Assembly (NCBI GenBank): GCA_010015675.1
Contig: ML977037.1
Span: 144,435 to 207,118, forward strand
Direction: 5' to 3'
Origin: Byssothecium circinans
Taxonomy: Eukaryota; Ascomycota; Dothideomycetes; Pleosporales; Massarinaceae
Length of the DNA stretch: 62,684 nucleotides
Shown in pieces: positions 45,600 to 57,562 of this stretch (positions are counted from its first letter, which is position 1; every line of letters starts with the position of its first letter). Below the pieces are notes generated by a model that saw nothing but the letters and a program-made list of their open reading frames with translations, did not search any database and was not told where the DNA came from. The translations under genes and the position numbers were made by a program.

Positions 45600-46519
45600 A
45601 TGGCATCGGTGCAGGCAGTCCCTTCCGACGCCGCCTTCCAGTCCACAATCTCGTCTCTCCCGCAGTCTACCCTGGCTGTCGTCTACTTCCACGCACCATG
45701 GGCTGCTCCGTGCAAACAAATGTCCGTCATCCTGTCGACACTCGCCTCTACATACCCCGCCGATGGCCCAGTGCGATTCCTGTCCCTGGACGCCGAGGAG
45801 CTACCCGACATTGCAGAGCAGTATGAAGTGACGGCCGTCCCGTTCCTCGTGCTGCAAAAGGAGGGCAGGGTCTTGGAGACGATTTCAGGTTCCGATGCCG
45901 CCAAGGTACGAGCAGCCGTCGAAAAATACGCCGGAGCGGGAAGCGGCGGCGCAAAGACGTTACCGCCTGCACAAACAGTCACGAAGCCGCCTCAAGCGAA
46001 CGACCTGGACAGCACAAAGAATCTCTCCGCATACGCCCCAAATCCATCAGACCCCAAGACCGCACCCGAGTATAGCGCCGCCCAGTCGGAAACAAACAAG
46101 GAGGATCTATTCCAACGTCTGGGCGATCTGGTCAAAGCAGCACCCGTCATGCTCTTCCTGAAAGGCACACCAAGCGCTCCGCAGTGCGGTTTCAGCAGGC
46201 AGACAGTCAGCATACTGCGCGAGAAGGGTATACGATACGGCTTCTTCAACATTCTGGCAGACGACGAGGTGAGGCAGGGCCTCAAGGAGTTCTCCGATTG
46301 GCCAACATTCCCGCAGTTGTATGTTGAGGGCGAGTTGGTGGGTGGTTTGGATATCGTAAGTAACTTCCATATCTAGGTGCCATGTTCAGATGCTAATTTT
46401 CGCAGATAAGGGAAGAGTTTGAGAATGATCCGAACTTCTTGCAAGAACATTCGGTCAACGGGCAGAAAGGAGGGCCTGGGGCGGCATCGGCACAGACGCA
46501 GGCACCACAGGCTTCGTGA
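45600..46519 (+). CDS. Monothiol glutaredoxin, Grx3/Grx4 type (CGFS)
   Basis: Thioredoxin-like plus glutaredoxin domain protein binding a glutathione-ligated [2Fe-2S] cluster; it delivers iron-sulfur clusters and senses iron in cytosol and nucleus. Two exons, 45600-46355 and 46406-46519 (50-nt intron), give 289 residues. The N-terminal thioredoxin domain (about 1-110) has WAAPCKQM, a WxxPC site with a single Cys. After a Pro/Ser linker, the glutaredoxin domain (about 165-275) has FLKGTPSAPQCGFSRQ with the CGFS cluster-binding motif, DWPTFPQLYVEGELVGG and, across the splice, LDI-IREEFEND. The short C-terminal tail is Gln/Ala/Gly-rich. Its Aspergillus equivalent (GrxD) works with SreA and HapX. 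The promoter's GATA sites fit that role. Confidence 0.95.
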
Positions 46520-47121
46520 GCGAGTTCTTCTACGTAGCTTTTACGTATGGAGGTGGAGGAAATCCTCCAAGTTTGGTACAGAAGGTACAGCAACTCAAAG
46601 GGTGATCAAGTGTGGGGGCTGAAGCTCGTAATTCGCAGTGCAATGCGAATCCCATGCCTGTAATAAGTAATCATTACTCAAATACAATCAAATCACAGTT
46701 CGAGGCTAAAGACCCGTTTGCTCATAACATAGGGAGAAGTCTATCAGACGCTTACACTCGTCAATTGGCTAGGAAGTGGATATTCGATCCACAATTCCTG
46801 TCTTAACCCTCACCTATAGCTTGAGATTGGTAAGCTGCATGTTCTCACTGGTGCCACCTGCCCTGTTCAACTTTCTCTCGAACCCCTGAGCAGAACACTC
46901 ACAGACGTTCTACCTAGGTATGCCGCTGATGCGAGCTCCGACGCTTACTCCGAGATAACGGCAGTGCGATCCCTCTGCCCGAGCTTTAGAGATGCGTATT
47001 TCTCATACTTAGTATTACCCACAGATCCAACTTCACCTCTTCTTCTAACTTGGCTACTTCAAATACACGAAAAATTGAGAACACGGTTCTCAAACCACAC
47101 ATTTCCTCTTCTAACCACATC
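46520..47121. other. Intergenic region
   Basis: About 600 bp between the glutaredoxin gene and the oxidoreductase pseudogene. No gene or element is recognised. Confidence 0.45.
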
Positions 47122-48409
47122 ATGACACCGCAGATTCTTCCCGTCCCGAACCCTACGACATTATACTGGTTTGTCACAGTCATCCAAGCATGCACTCTGG
47201 CGCTCAATACCAACCAATCTAGAGTCATGCGACATTGCAATCATCGGCTCCGGCCTTTCCGGAGTAACGGCTTCTGCAATCTGCAGGCAAAGGTTCACCC
47301 GCAAACATCCCCAAAGTAGTCCTCTTGGAAGCGCAAAGCCTATACTTGCTCCGGTGCCATGGCTCGAAATGGCGGGGATTGCAAAGGGAAAAAAACGCTT
47401 TTGAGCATGCTGGGCGAGGACGCCGATGAATTCCAAGCTTTTGTGAGGGCGGATCTAGAAGAGATACGGAGTCTTGTCGAGAAAAGGATATTGAATAGGT
47501 CCGGAGGAGTTTCGATGCCTTCATCGATGAAGACGAAGGCAAAGAGACCAAGAAAAGTGTCTCGCGGCGAAGAAAGAATGTAGGAAATGGACTGAGGCCT
47601 ACACTCTAGTACCCAAAGAGTATACGGAGAAAGTAACTTCTACCCGCGGGGCTAAACTCGCACTCAGCATTCCTGTCGTCTCTATCGCCCTATGAATTCG
47701 TCGCCGGGCTGTAGACCGTCTCATAATGTGCTATCCCGACCATCTGAACGTGCAAACTAACACGCCCGTTACGTGTTACTTCCATCTCGTCTTCCTCTTC
47801 AGGCACTCAATACGCCCTCACGACCCCTCGTGGCCCCATTTGAACCACCAAACTTATCTTAGCAACAAACGCCTACGCCTACACCCCCAGCCTCCTACCA
47901 ATACATGTCCACCATAACCCCCATCCATGGCATGGCCATACATATCATGCCCTCCCAACCTATTCATCCGCATCTGAACAACGCATACGATATCGCCTAT
48001 GCGCCCTCCGACGTAGATTACTTGAAACCGCGCTCCGCTAGCTCCATCATCGTCGGCAGCGCCGGACAACCTATCGGTCTGATCTTGAGCTCTGGTATAA
48101 CAACTTCGACTATCATACGCCGTGGTCGGAGAGCATTGCAGGGGTTTGGAATGGGTATATGGGAATAACTTTTCGGGAATGGGAGGAAAGTGGCGAGGTG
48201 GCCGAGAAGGTCTGGGTGGGGATCGTGGGGTGACCCCAGATGGGATGCCGCATGTAGGGAGAGTATTCGGATTTAATGGGGGTGGGAACGTAATGGTTCC
48301 CGTTGTTGCGAAGGCCGTTGCGGAGACGGTGGTGAAGGGCCTGGGGTTAATGATGTGGCGCATTTTGGTGTGCCGAAGGGCTTTCAACCGGTGGAGGCGA
48401 GAATGATGC
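47122..48409 (+). pseudogene. Decayed FAD-dependent oxidoreductase (DAO family)
   Basis: Fragments of one fungal FAD-dependent oxidoreductase occur in the right order on one strand but in different frames. They are: LPVPNPTTLYW near 47137; the FAD-binding CDIAIIGSGLSGVTA near 47230; VVLLEAQSLY near 47315; a remnant of the SGATGRNGG motif near 47350; LLSMLGEDADEFQAF near 47402; SPYEFVAGL near 47685; LNVQTNTPVT near 47745; YALTTPRGP and LILATNAYAY near 47810-47880; IAYAPSDVDYLKPRS near 47993; EKVWVGIVG near 48208; TPDGMPHVGRV near 48232; FNGGG near 48271; and FGVPKGFQPVEARM near 48365. At least five frameshifts and several stop codons separate them, and small introns cannot explain them all. 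The span, about 1.3 kb, is close to full length for the family. GC content is ordinary, so decay was mainly by indels and point mutations rather than RIP. Substrate class (amino acid or sarcosine-type) cannot be told. Confidence 0.85.
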
Positions 48410-49302
48410 AGTGCCGTGGGGTGCTCCACGTTTGTTCTTGAGGATATAGTTGACGTTTGTTGCACCAATTTGGACCGTGTGTTGCTTGAGCGCTGTGTTT
48501 TGCATGCGTAGTTGGTGCAACGTTTCGCAGGTTCTGCTTGCAAGACTCGTTTTTCTGGGAGTTAATGTCTCCAGCGCTTGGCTTTGAGGTGACCGACGGC
48601 CGAGAAAATAAGGGGCATTGGCTAGTGATTTGTCTTAACTTGACATGTTGATTAGGAATGAGACGGTAGCTATATTGACGAAAGCTAGGTTTGAAGGTTT
48701 CTGTAGGTTACAGAATTTTGAAGACGTTAAGCATCATTAGCTCTACAGATCTGGTTGGGTTTTGGAAGGAGCTTAGGAAGTGTGTTGTAAGTGTCTTACA
48801 CTGAGTATATAAAACCCCACAAAGACGCCAAGTGGAAGAGAGATTCAATCTCTCGGTTCGAATTTCCTCCACGCGAGAACTGGATACTGAACAGTCCGTC
48901 GTTACTGTGGAATTGCATGCGCTCATGTATTTCGTACAGTTGTGGAATTCGGTCTGGCATGAGAGAAAGGGCATGGGAAGGCGCCTGCTTCTGTTTATGT
49001 GAGCCTTCATCAGCTTCTCCTGTTGAAATCGCAATGTTCATTCTACAAGAGGAATTACGGGTTTGAACACACTAAGAGCCACTATGGCAAATAATTCTTT
49101 TCACCCGCCAATCATAGCACATTCGACTTTTTACCTAAAACAGGTCCAATACCTTCTATTGCAGTCTAACGCCCCTATGCTTCCCTGGTTAAGGGGTCAA
49201 AAATCATTTTCAGGTGGGGTTCCGTCGTAGGCATCTACAAATCTTCGAAAAGCTCGGCGAGGTTCGCCACGCTCGACAAGTGATCTCAACAGAATTTGTG
49301 GT
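48410..49302. other. Intergenic region
   Basis: About 890 bp between the pseudogene and the ABP1 stop codon. Only short open frames without recognisable features. Confidence 0.45.
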
Positions 49303-51818
49303 CTACTCGTCCAACTGTACATAGTTTGCAGGAAACAGACCAGAGGCGCCGTTGTAGGAGCCAAACCACCAGTCCTCATCGGGGAATTCCTGTCCTGTGT
49401 CAGCAAGGCCCTTGTCGCATAAAGGCTGTGTATACTTACAACTGAATCGATCGTAGCGCCCTCGGGGAAACTGAGCTCATTGTCCTCGGCAGCATCGTAA
49501 TCATATAGTGCAGTAGCTGTCGCGCCACCGGCGGGCTGTGGCGGGCCTGCTGGCGGTTCTGCCTCGACAGCAGGGTGTGAGGGCAACGGCGGTGGAGCTC
49601 CTCCGCTCGCATCATCGTCGCCCTCAACCAGCTCCACATAGTTGGACGGGAAAAGACCTTGTTCGCCCTGCGCATTCGTCCCCATCCACCAATCTTCATC
49701 AACCATGTCAATGTTGGTGACATATTCGCCTTCCCTTAGTTCGATCTCGTTGTCTTCGGCCTTCTCGTAGTCGTATTGTACGAGAGCGCGCTGGCCTTGA
49801 CCGCTACCTCCATCGCCAGACGCCGCGGCGACCGCAACTCCAGCGCCAACAGCAGCAGCTCCAAAGGTAGCGGCAGCAACAGCAGCGCCAGCTCCACGAG
49901 CTGGGTCCTTGTCAGCCACACGTGGCTCTGGAGAGACATCACGAGCTTGTTGGGCGGCTTGATCAAGAGAACGATTTGGCATCGGGGGAGCTCTGTTTTC
50001 AGCAGGCGAGAGCTCAGGCTCTCTTCCCCGAGCAACAGGCATTGCGATACGTACAGGCGAACCTGACGGCTCGGGCGAGGGGCTGCGCGGTTGCGGAGGT
50101 GGCGAGGGGAGGCGTTGATGCTGGACAGCCGGCACGTCATCCTCATCAGATTCAGCAGGTCGACTCGGCAGACCAGGCATAGGAACGCCCCGTGCTCCAG
50201 CATTTGGCTTGCTCGACATGTCCATAGGGGGCGGGCTGGAATCCGAGCGAGCGGTCGGCGCTCCCATTGGCGCTGCGCCCTTGAAGCGATCTTTGAGAGC
50301 GCTGAAACCCCCAGCCGGTGAAGCAGGTTCTTCTTGATGAGGTTCTCCGGTTCGTTGCTCGCTGAGATTGCTAGTAGCAGACTGTCCGGTACGGGTGGTG
50401 GATACAGGTGCCCATGATTTGCCCGTGTAGCCGCTCTTCCAGCCACCGTCGCCGCTTCTCTGTGCCTGGACAGATGGCGTGGCCATGACTGGAGATTTCA
50501 CTGGCTGTCCTTGAGCGGCCTTTTTCTCCGCCCAAATTTGTGCTGGAGTCTTTCCTCCTTGATCAGCGAACGTCTTGCTCGCGGTTCCTATGGGCGCGGA
50601 CGCCGCGATTGACTTGGTACCAAATTCGCTGGGCGCAGGGGCTTTGGTGCCGGTGAACGCGCTGGCGCCGCCAAACTTGTTCGCGACCTTGGGCTTGGGA
50701 AGGCTAGTAAGACGTTCTTGCTGGCTGAAGGCGGATGAGCGCTCGGGGAGAGACTTGGGCGCTTCTTCAACTTCATCGTTTCCACGATTGGATGGGGCAG
50801 GCGGGCCAGCTTGCGCTTTCGCTCGAATGGCGGCGATGTCGACTTTGCCGATGGGTTCGTATGCGCCCTTGACCACTGTAGGCCTGCTGTCCTGACCTGT
50901 ATTCTTCGCCTGGGCTCGGATGGCGGCGATATCAACCTTGCCAACCGGCTGGTATGCACCCTTGACGACTTCAGGCCTGTCGTTTTGCGATGGGGTCGAG
51001 CTTGTGGATTCGTCTCGCCTCGAGGTAAGCTCGGCTATGTTTACTTTGGTAGGCTTGTACGCGGACTCGACCTTCTCGAGCTGTGTCCTCGAGAGCTGCG
51101 GCGCATCAGAGCCCCAGCCATCCGCGTCCGTATCTGCCGGTGCGGCGGGGGCTCTCGAACGTCCCAGCGGATTGAAGCCCCCGCCGCCTCCTACTCGTGT
51201 CGGTGTAAAAACGGGCTTTTTCGCGGCTACTGGGGGAGGGCCACCCGAGGGAATGTTTGGACCACCCGAGTACTTTGCGCCGGAGGCATCGGAGACCTTC
51301 TGAATGATCTTTTCGGGCGTGAGGTCGGCTTCGGAGCGCGCCGTGACCTGGACGTGGTAGCCGTGGAGCAGCTTGGATACGACGCCAAGGTGGCTGCCAA
51401 AATAGCCTTTGGTCCTCTCTGGCACGCCCTCGCCGCACCAGGCTATTAGCACATTCTTTGGCAGGGCCGTGTTGGGGTCTTTGACTTTGAGAAAGGCGAA
51501 TTGTATGCGTCCGTCGGAGAACTCGTCGAGGAGGTCCACGAGCTCGCCCTCTGTTGGGTATCAGCTTCTGCCCTGGATGTAAATGCTTCTTTCTTCCTCT
51601 CATTGCAACATACCTCCGGTACTCTGTACCTTCAGGACGCTCTCCTTGCTGCCGTCTTGCTGGAAAGCGCTGACCAGCGGGGCAGCAACAGTGAAGACGG
51701 CCCATTGACCGAACGTGGGCGAGTTTGCCTGCGGTCCCGAGGGCGGCGGAGAATTGATGACGTTCTGGTAGCTCCGCGTTATGTTTGGGCCATTGCTTGA
51801 GGTGTTGAGGGAGGCCAT
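49303..51818 (-). CDS. ABP1: Actin-binding protein Abp1 (ADF-H plus two SH3)
   Basis: Cortical actin-patch protein linking F-actin, Arp2/3 activation and endocytosis. Three exons, 51614-51818, 49440-51550 and 49303-49389, give 800 residues. The N-terminal ADF-homology domain (about 10-140) includes GRIQFAFLKVKDPN and FGSHLGVVSKLLHGYHVQV. The middle is disordered and Pro/Ala-rich, with an acidic Trp motif DADGWGSD that resembles Arp2/3-binding segments, and near-identical repeats VVKGAYQPVGKVDIAAIRA and VVKGAYEPIGKVDIAAIRA plus a weaker third. Two SH3 domains end the protein: ALVQYDYEKAEDNEIEL...DEDWWMG...GLFPSNYVEL and ATALYDYDAAEDNELSF...DEDWWFG...GLFPANYVQL. The last intron (50 nt) splits the second SH3 and must be removed to complete it. 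Yeast Abp1 has one SH3; two are usual in filamentous fungi as far as I recall. Confidence 0.95.
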
Positions 51819-52407
51819 TGTGTATACTGTGTGTGTCGGCGGGGGTCGGGCGCGGATGATTGGGGAGCGGAGATGCTGGGGTGCGGTAGCCCTCGCACGA
51901 TGTTCAACTTCAATATGCAGTAAGGTGTCGGACGTGCACGTGTGTATACTGTAGATGCGTACGTGTGGCTCCAGATGTCTTGTATGTACAGTACCATGTA
52001 GATCGCGAGCACAGCCTCTGGAGCCGCTCACGTTGATGCTGCCAAGCAGACGAGCCGCTGGAACCTTCGTCATCCGTCACGTGATCGGGCAAGCGACCAG
52101 ACGGCTTCCTTGCCAAGTTTCCCGTCCGCCTCACTCAACGGTTGGCTCGTAGTGCATCCTGACATCGACATCAGATGCTCCCTTGATGCCTTTCCCTGCC
52201 CAAAAGTTACCACCTTCTTCACCTCCCCTGAATTGCTTGATATCTTCCTTCTGCCTTTCTAGACGGACGCCCTCATGGCCACCTAAAAACCCCCGCGCAT
52301 CAGCACTGTTGCTTCCGTCCCCAATTCCATGTCTTCACCCCCAGCCGGCAGTGCGCGTCCGGTGAAGCTCCCGCTGTGAGCTTTACCCGGCAAGAGAAGA
52401 GGCCACT
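51819..52407. promoter_or_regulatory. Divergent promoter region ABP1 / F-box gene
   Basis: 589 bp head-to-head region. It contains TCACGTGA at about 52077-52084, a palindrome of the bZIP/bHLH class, and pyrimidine-rich stretches before the F-box gene start. Confidence 0.45.
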
Positions 52408-55400
52408 ATGGACGGGCGCGAGTCCAGCACACCTTCCTCGGTCGACTTCTACGACACGGAAGAGCAGGACCAGGCCGACCCACCACCGCCAGCAAAGCGC
52501 AAGGCCGAAGACGAAGACCTTGTGTCAGCTGAAGAGAAGCAGAAGAAGCGCAAGCTCGACTCTCCCTCTCCACTTGCATGCAGCCTCAAGCCATGCGCTG
52601 GTCTTCCACCAGCAGTGTGGCAGCATGTTTTCCTTTCTTGTTCTCTGCACGATCTAGGTCGATTGCTACAAGTCAATCGATCATTTCATTCCTATCTCAC
52701 AGACGTGTCCAGCGTCTCACCTTCCGACCCAGCTTCTGGGTCTCTACGTCTCCTACAGTCTGAGTCTCTTTGGGCCTCTGCCCGCAATGCGTTGCCTATC
52801 AAGCCCCCAAAGCCTCTTCCTGGCTTTTCAGAGCTGCAGATGTGGCAGCTGGTGTGGTCCAAACGATGCCAGTTCTGTCGGAAAGAGAGCACATTTGTCC
52901 CGGGGGAGAAGATCTGGCAAAAGGGCCCAGGCGCGAACGGAGTGCGCACAATATGGCCATTCGGTATAAGGTCTTGCGGGCCGTGTCTTTTGAAGCAGTG
53001 CCAGACGGTAAGTCGGCCTGTCCGGCAGTAGAACGCTCACTGATCAATGCAGGACGCCAGTCTCCTCTTCTCTTCCGCCTCTGCCCTTCGCCACGCCCTA
53101 CCCTTTGCATTCGTCACCAACGACTACAACTACATTCCCGCCTATACATTGCAAGCCGCTACAACACCCGCCACTGTCGACATTGTGAAGTACTACCACG
53201 AGAAGCATGTAGAAGACATAAGAAAGGAGCTCAACGAGGCGCTAGGCCTAGGCAGTGCTGCAGCTGAGGAGTGGTCGAAAGGACTCGAGGCGCGTGGCAG
53301 CGAGCGCATGAGGACGGCAGAAAACTGGGAGCGCTGGGAGGTCAAATACGAGTGGTGGTCGGATCATCATGAGCCCAACCGAGCGGCCTCAATACCACCT
53401 GTCGCCCTCTCACCCGCCCCGGTATCGCGCAAAGAGACGTCCCAATCGCCTGTGCGCCAGGGGGCGTCACCCGTCATTTACGCCCCGGTACCAGCGGGTA
53501 AGTCTCCTCTTGCACCGAGCTTTGCTAGAGACGTCAGCTTGCTTCAGCGTTTGAACCGCACTCCCCCCCCTAGCACCAACCTAACACCTGCAGCTACCCC
53601 GTCCCAATACTTGATGTCGCGGCCACCTACTGTGCCCCACCAGCATACTCCACAACCAGCTCCTAGCAGCAGTGTACAGCCAGGCCGTAGCGAAAGGAAC
53701 CTGCATGATGTAAATGAAGCAAAAGCGAACCGCAAGGCCGACATCGAGCGCCGATGCCAGCACATGCAACCCCCAATCCCACCAAACGTACTGCGCCACA
53801 TGGACTCATTCAAGGCTGCTCTCCAGATTTCTCAACCAATGACGGATTACGCATGGAGCGTGCTGCAACCTCGCCTGCTTGCCCAACTCCTTGGTGCCCA
53901 ACAAGCCGAAGCGGACTACGTGTCACGCGTCGCGCCTAACTCGAAAATACCTGAACGGCGAACCCTCGACTTTAATTCCAAAGAGGCCAAGGAAGCCATG
54001 GATAGAGAATGGGACGAAGCGCAACGACCGGTTCGCGACAAGCTTGCCGCTATTGCCGACACATTCATCAACCAGGATTGGGACCATGGTAGGGCAGTTA
54101 CTTACGAAAACAGCCCCAAGTTTGCTGTGGACCTCCTCATGTACGTGCGCCGCATGTTTCTAGGAGAGACCCGCCAGGCGGACGCAGACGAAGCGGACAG
54201 GCCCAAGCTCATATTGGAGAACATGAAATGGGTATATGATAACAAGGTCAAGCCTCTAACAGAGCAGTTTCGGAAGGAGATCTTCCTTTGCTACGGCCAG
54301 GGTTGCGAAGGGAATACCAAATACTATGGATTTGAAGGCGTCATCCAGCATTTCGGGGCCAAGCACACTAATGCATTCAGTGTTGGCAATATCGTCGTTG
54401 CCTGGAGAGAAGCCGAATGGCCAGAAGAAACACCGTTCCATCCAGATCCCATTTCAGTGAAGAATACATATCATGCTCCCCCAAGCGCATCGGGCCATGC
54501 CTATGGCACATATTATGGTGGGTACTCCCGGGCGGCCACTTCTACTCCACATATGCAGGCCCATTTACCCCAGGCCAGCCCAGGTCCGTATCACTATGCC
54601 GGCCACTACAATGGACCATTTGCTCCCCCACAGTTGCACGCCACTGCGACTCCAGGCTATGAGTACGGGCAGTCATACGGAACACAATTGGAAGCCTATC
54701 AATTCCAGTCTATGGCAGCACCAAGTTACAGCCACCAACCAGGAAATGGCTATGTGGCGTCTCCGGCCATGTCCAATCCGGCCATGGTAACACTCCCCCC
54801 TGGGCAGAATCATGTGCCCGGTACACATGACACGTTGCCCAAGGTTGACGAGAGCGATCATCGTACGAGTCTCTACGACAAGCAAGTGAGTACCGTCATC
54901 AGCTTGGTGCAGGACATTTGGAAACAAACCTCTGGAGTCGAAGGCCTACCCAACAATCTCCGCATATACGTCCTGCTGCATCGTGTCATTTCAAAGTTTC
55001 ATGTTGAGTTCAATTACGAGCCAAACTTGAACCATTTCATTGATGCATTCTCTAACCACAAGATTCCTCGAGCGTTGAAAGGTGCATCAGGCATCTATTG
55101 CAAAGCTTGCCAGGACCAACATCCAGGGAATCAATCTGGCCAGGAAGAGAGAAGAGCCTTCACGCCACTGGCCCTATTCTCTCACTTCAAGTCCCAGCAT
55201 TCTGGTGCCCAAACTTCGTCCTATGCGAACAGCCATGCACGATTGTCTAGAGATTGGAAAGAAGACATGATTGAGCTCCCGAGTGATCGCTCGATTTCTG
55301 GCCTTATCCATGCACCTGGAATGGATGACGACAAGCTTCTCATGGTGGCCACCGTGTTCCCTACTCTTTTTCCGACTCCACTCCCGAAGATAGGCGTCGT

Positions 55401-57036
55401 TGATGGAAAGCGAACGGTTTCTCCTGTACAGTCTGTACTGAACGACAACCCTCATGAAGTTTCTAAGGGTGAAACATCTGGAGCTGTTGTTCACAAGTCT
55501 GGTCCTACTTTGGCCTCACCATACACAGGATCTCCACGGCCCACTAAGCCCGTCAAGGACGAGTACGATCCACAGAGGCCAGCACTTCCAGGCTCAACAG
55601 ACCAGTCAGCCCCACATGCAAACAAGAGACATTCGTACCGAGGCAGTCCTCCACCCGCTGAACGTAGGGGTCGTTACTACACAGAGCCACAGTATTATGT
55701 AGGTGCATCTTCAAATGGCCCAAATCGGGCTTTCGGAGCTAACGGTTTGTGCCTCCAGCTTCCCAGGGAACACGCAGGCCGCGAACACCACCAACCCGGT
55801 GACTCCCTGGAGTTTGCGTCTAGTCCGCGAAGGATGCGCGAGCCTAGGCCATATTATGAGGAGTACCATGAACGCCGTCCTATCTACAGGGACGAGGAAT
55901 CTTTCTACCGTTCTGCCGATGATGAAATGGCGGCACAGCCACGTGAAGGAGCGTATTTCCAGGAACATAGACCCTCGTCCCGTCATGTGCGATACATGGA
56001 AGAACCTAATCAACCATTGGGGTCCCGGTATACCAAAGAGGCCGTCCAACAGGAGCGCAAACCGCCAATGGAAAAATCCGAGGCAGATCGTTTCCTGGAA
56101 GAGTTCATACCTAGCCGGCCGCCTACAAATGAACAAACAGAGCTTGGAAATCTGCCTCAAGCAGGGTCAGATTTCGACAATGGCTCGCGGTACACGCCTT
56201 CACCCGCCAACCAGGCGCCCTCAATTGGAACAACGGACCCAAGACGCATGAACGGGTTACATCAGCCAGCAGCGTCTTCCAACGGTTCGAGGTACGAGGC
56301 ACATGGCCTGGACCGCCTCCAGAATTACACGCCGGACTCTGGACGTGGTCTCAGGCGACCGGGGCCCCAAAGGCGCAGGGACCGGCATCATGATCATGTC
56401 CCTTCACGTTACTATAGGTACATGAGTGTTGCTCGCGATGAGCCCTACTCACGTGGCGCCAGTATTAGTCGTGCACAGAGTAAGAGATACGAAGAACAGC
56501 GGCGTCGGATTGACCAGCAAGAGACTCCACAACCGAACGTGGACCAGGATCCCACATATTCCAGGGATCATAGCGTGGAGCGAGGGCCTACAGAAGATGC
56601 TCCTCCAGGGCGAGTAGCCCCCCGAGAATATGTCTCGGTGCAGGACAGATACCAACCCCGTTCCCCACCCCGTTACCGTTACGCGGACTATCCGGAAGAC
56701 CCACGTGCGCATGCGCCAGTCTATTACAACGAACATGGTCATCGAATTCATGAGTATGAGATTATTCGAGTGCCTCGGGATCCTTATCCCCCGCGTGGCG
56801 CGTATGTGCCTCATACCTCACCTCGATATTTAGGCCATGAATCGGAAGTTCGTTATGTCTCTTACGAGCCGCCACCGAGCCGTTATGCTGGTGGTCATCC
56901 TGAGTATGTGTACTTCGAAGAGAGGGAGCGCCCACCTTCAATGCGTACACCAGCAGGCTACGACGATGAAACCTACGAACCTCCACCACCAGAGATCAAG
57001 GTGGAGCCGGTGGCGCCCGTTCCGGACGTGCCATGA
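52408..57036 (+). CDS. Large F-box protein with zinc-binding motifs
   Basis: Two exons, 52408-53007 and 53053-57036, with a 45-nt intron (GTAAGT...TGCAG), give 1527 residues. An F-box-like segment (about 65-100, LPPAVWQHVFLSCSLHDLGR then LQVNRSFHSYL) suggests an SCF ubiquitin-ligase adaptor. It is followed by two CxxC pairs (CQFCRKE and CGPCLLKQC, about 155-200) able to bind zinc; the intron sits just after the second. Further on are two C2H2-like fingers, one degenerate (LCYGQGCEG...HFGAKH) and one fuller (YCKACQDQHPG...HFKSQH). The last 550 residues are Arg/Tyr/Pro-rich and disordered, with many RY, SRY and EPR repeats. No nuclease, kinase or transporter motif is seen. Fungal proteins of this architecture are annotated only as F-box proteins; target unknown. 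Confidence 0.83.
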
Positions 57037-57562
57037 TTTTTATTTTTATTTTTCGGAGTTAAGGATCGGTGGTTTTTCTGATCTTCTTTTGCACACATAC
57101 CCCCCTAGCGATGCGTACATGTACACTTTGTTCATCACGAATGCATTGTCTAGCGTTTGCTGAAACCCAATTTACTACGCTTCATGTTCACACATCGTAG
57201 CTCGGTTAAACTATTCAAACATGTGTTTGCGGTCCTCCACGTTTGTTATTTCGTTTTACGAGACTTGATTGATTGGATACTTGAGGCTTGGGGATTGAGA
57301 CTACCTAATCCTGGGAAATTTTAGTCGTAAACAACCCCCTCGCCATGCACCATTGCGAAATTCTGGTTCGCTCCACGGTTTCATGAGCATTGGTTCCGTT
57401 CCAAGTCTTTTTTTCTTCCTCGGCTCTGGGACTCTTCTTCTCTGATCTCTACTCACATTATAGGGTCAAAAATAGGCTACACATACCTGCCAGTAACCCT
57501 TTCTCAACCCCAGCTTATACTTTTCTTGGGTCATCCGATGAATCACTCACCTCTTATCCCAT

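Noticed and set aside
48840..48900. tRNA-like GGTTCGAATTTCC segment
   Set aside because: The T-loop-like string has no matching acceptor stem, anticodon arm or internal A box at the right spacing.
49736..50446. 236-codon minus-strand Arg/Leu-rich frame
   Set aside because: A shifted frame of ABP1 disordered coding sequence.
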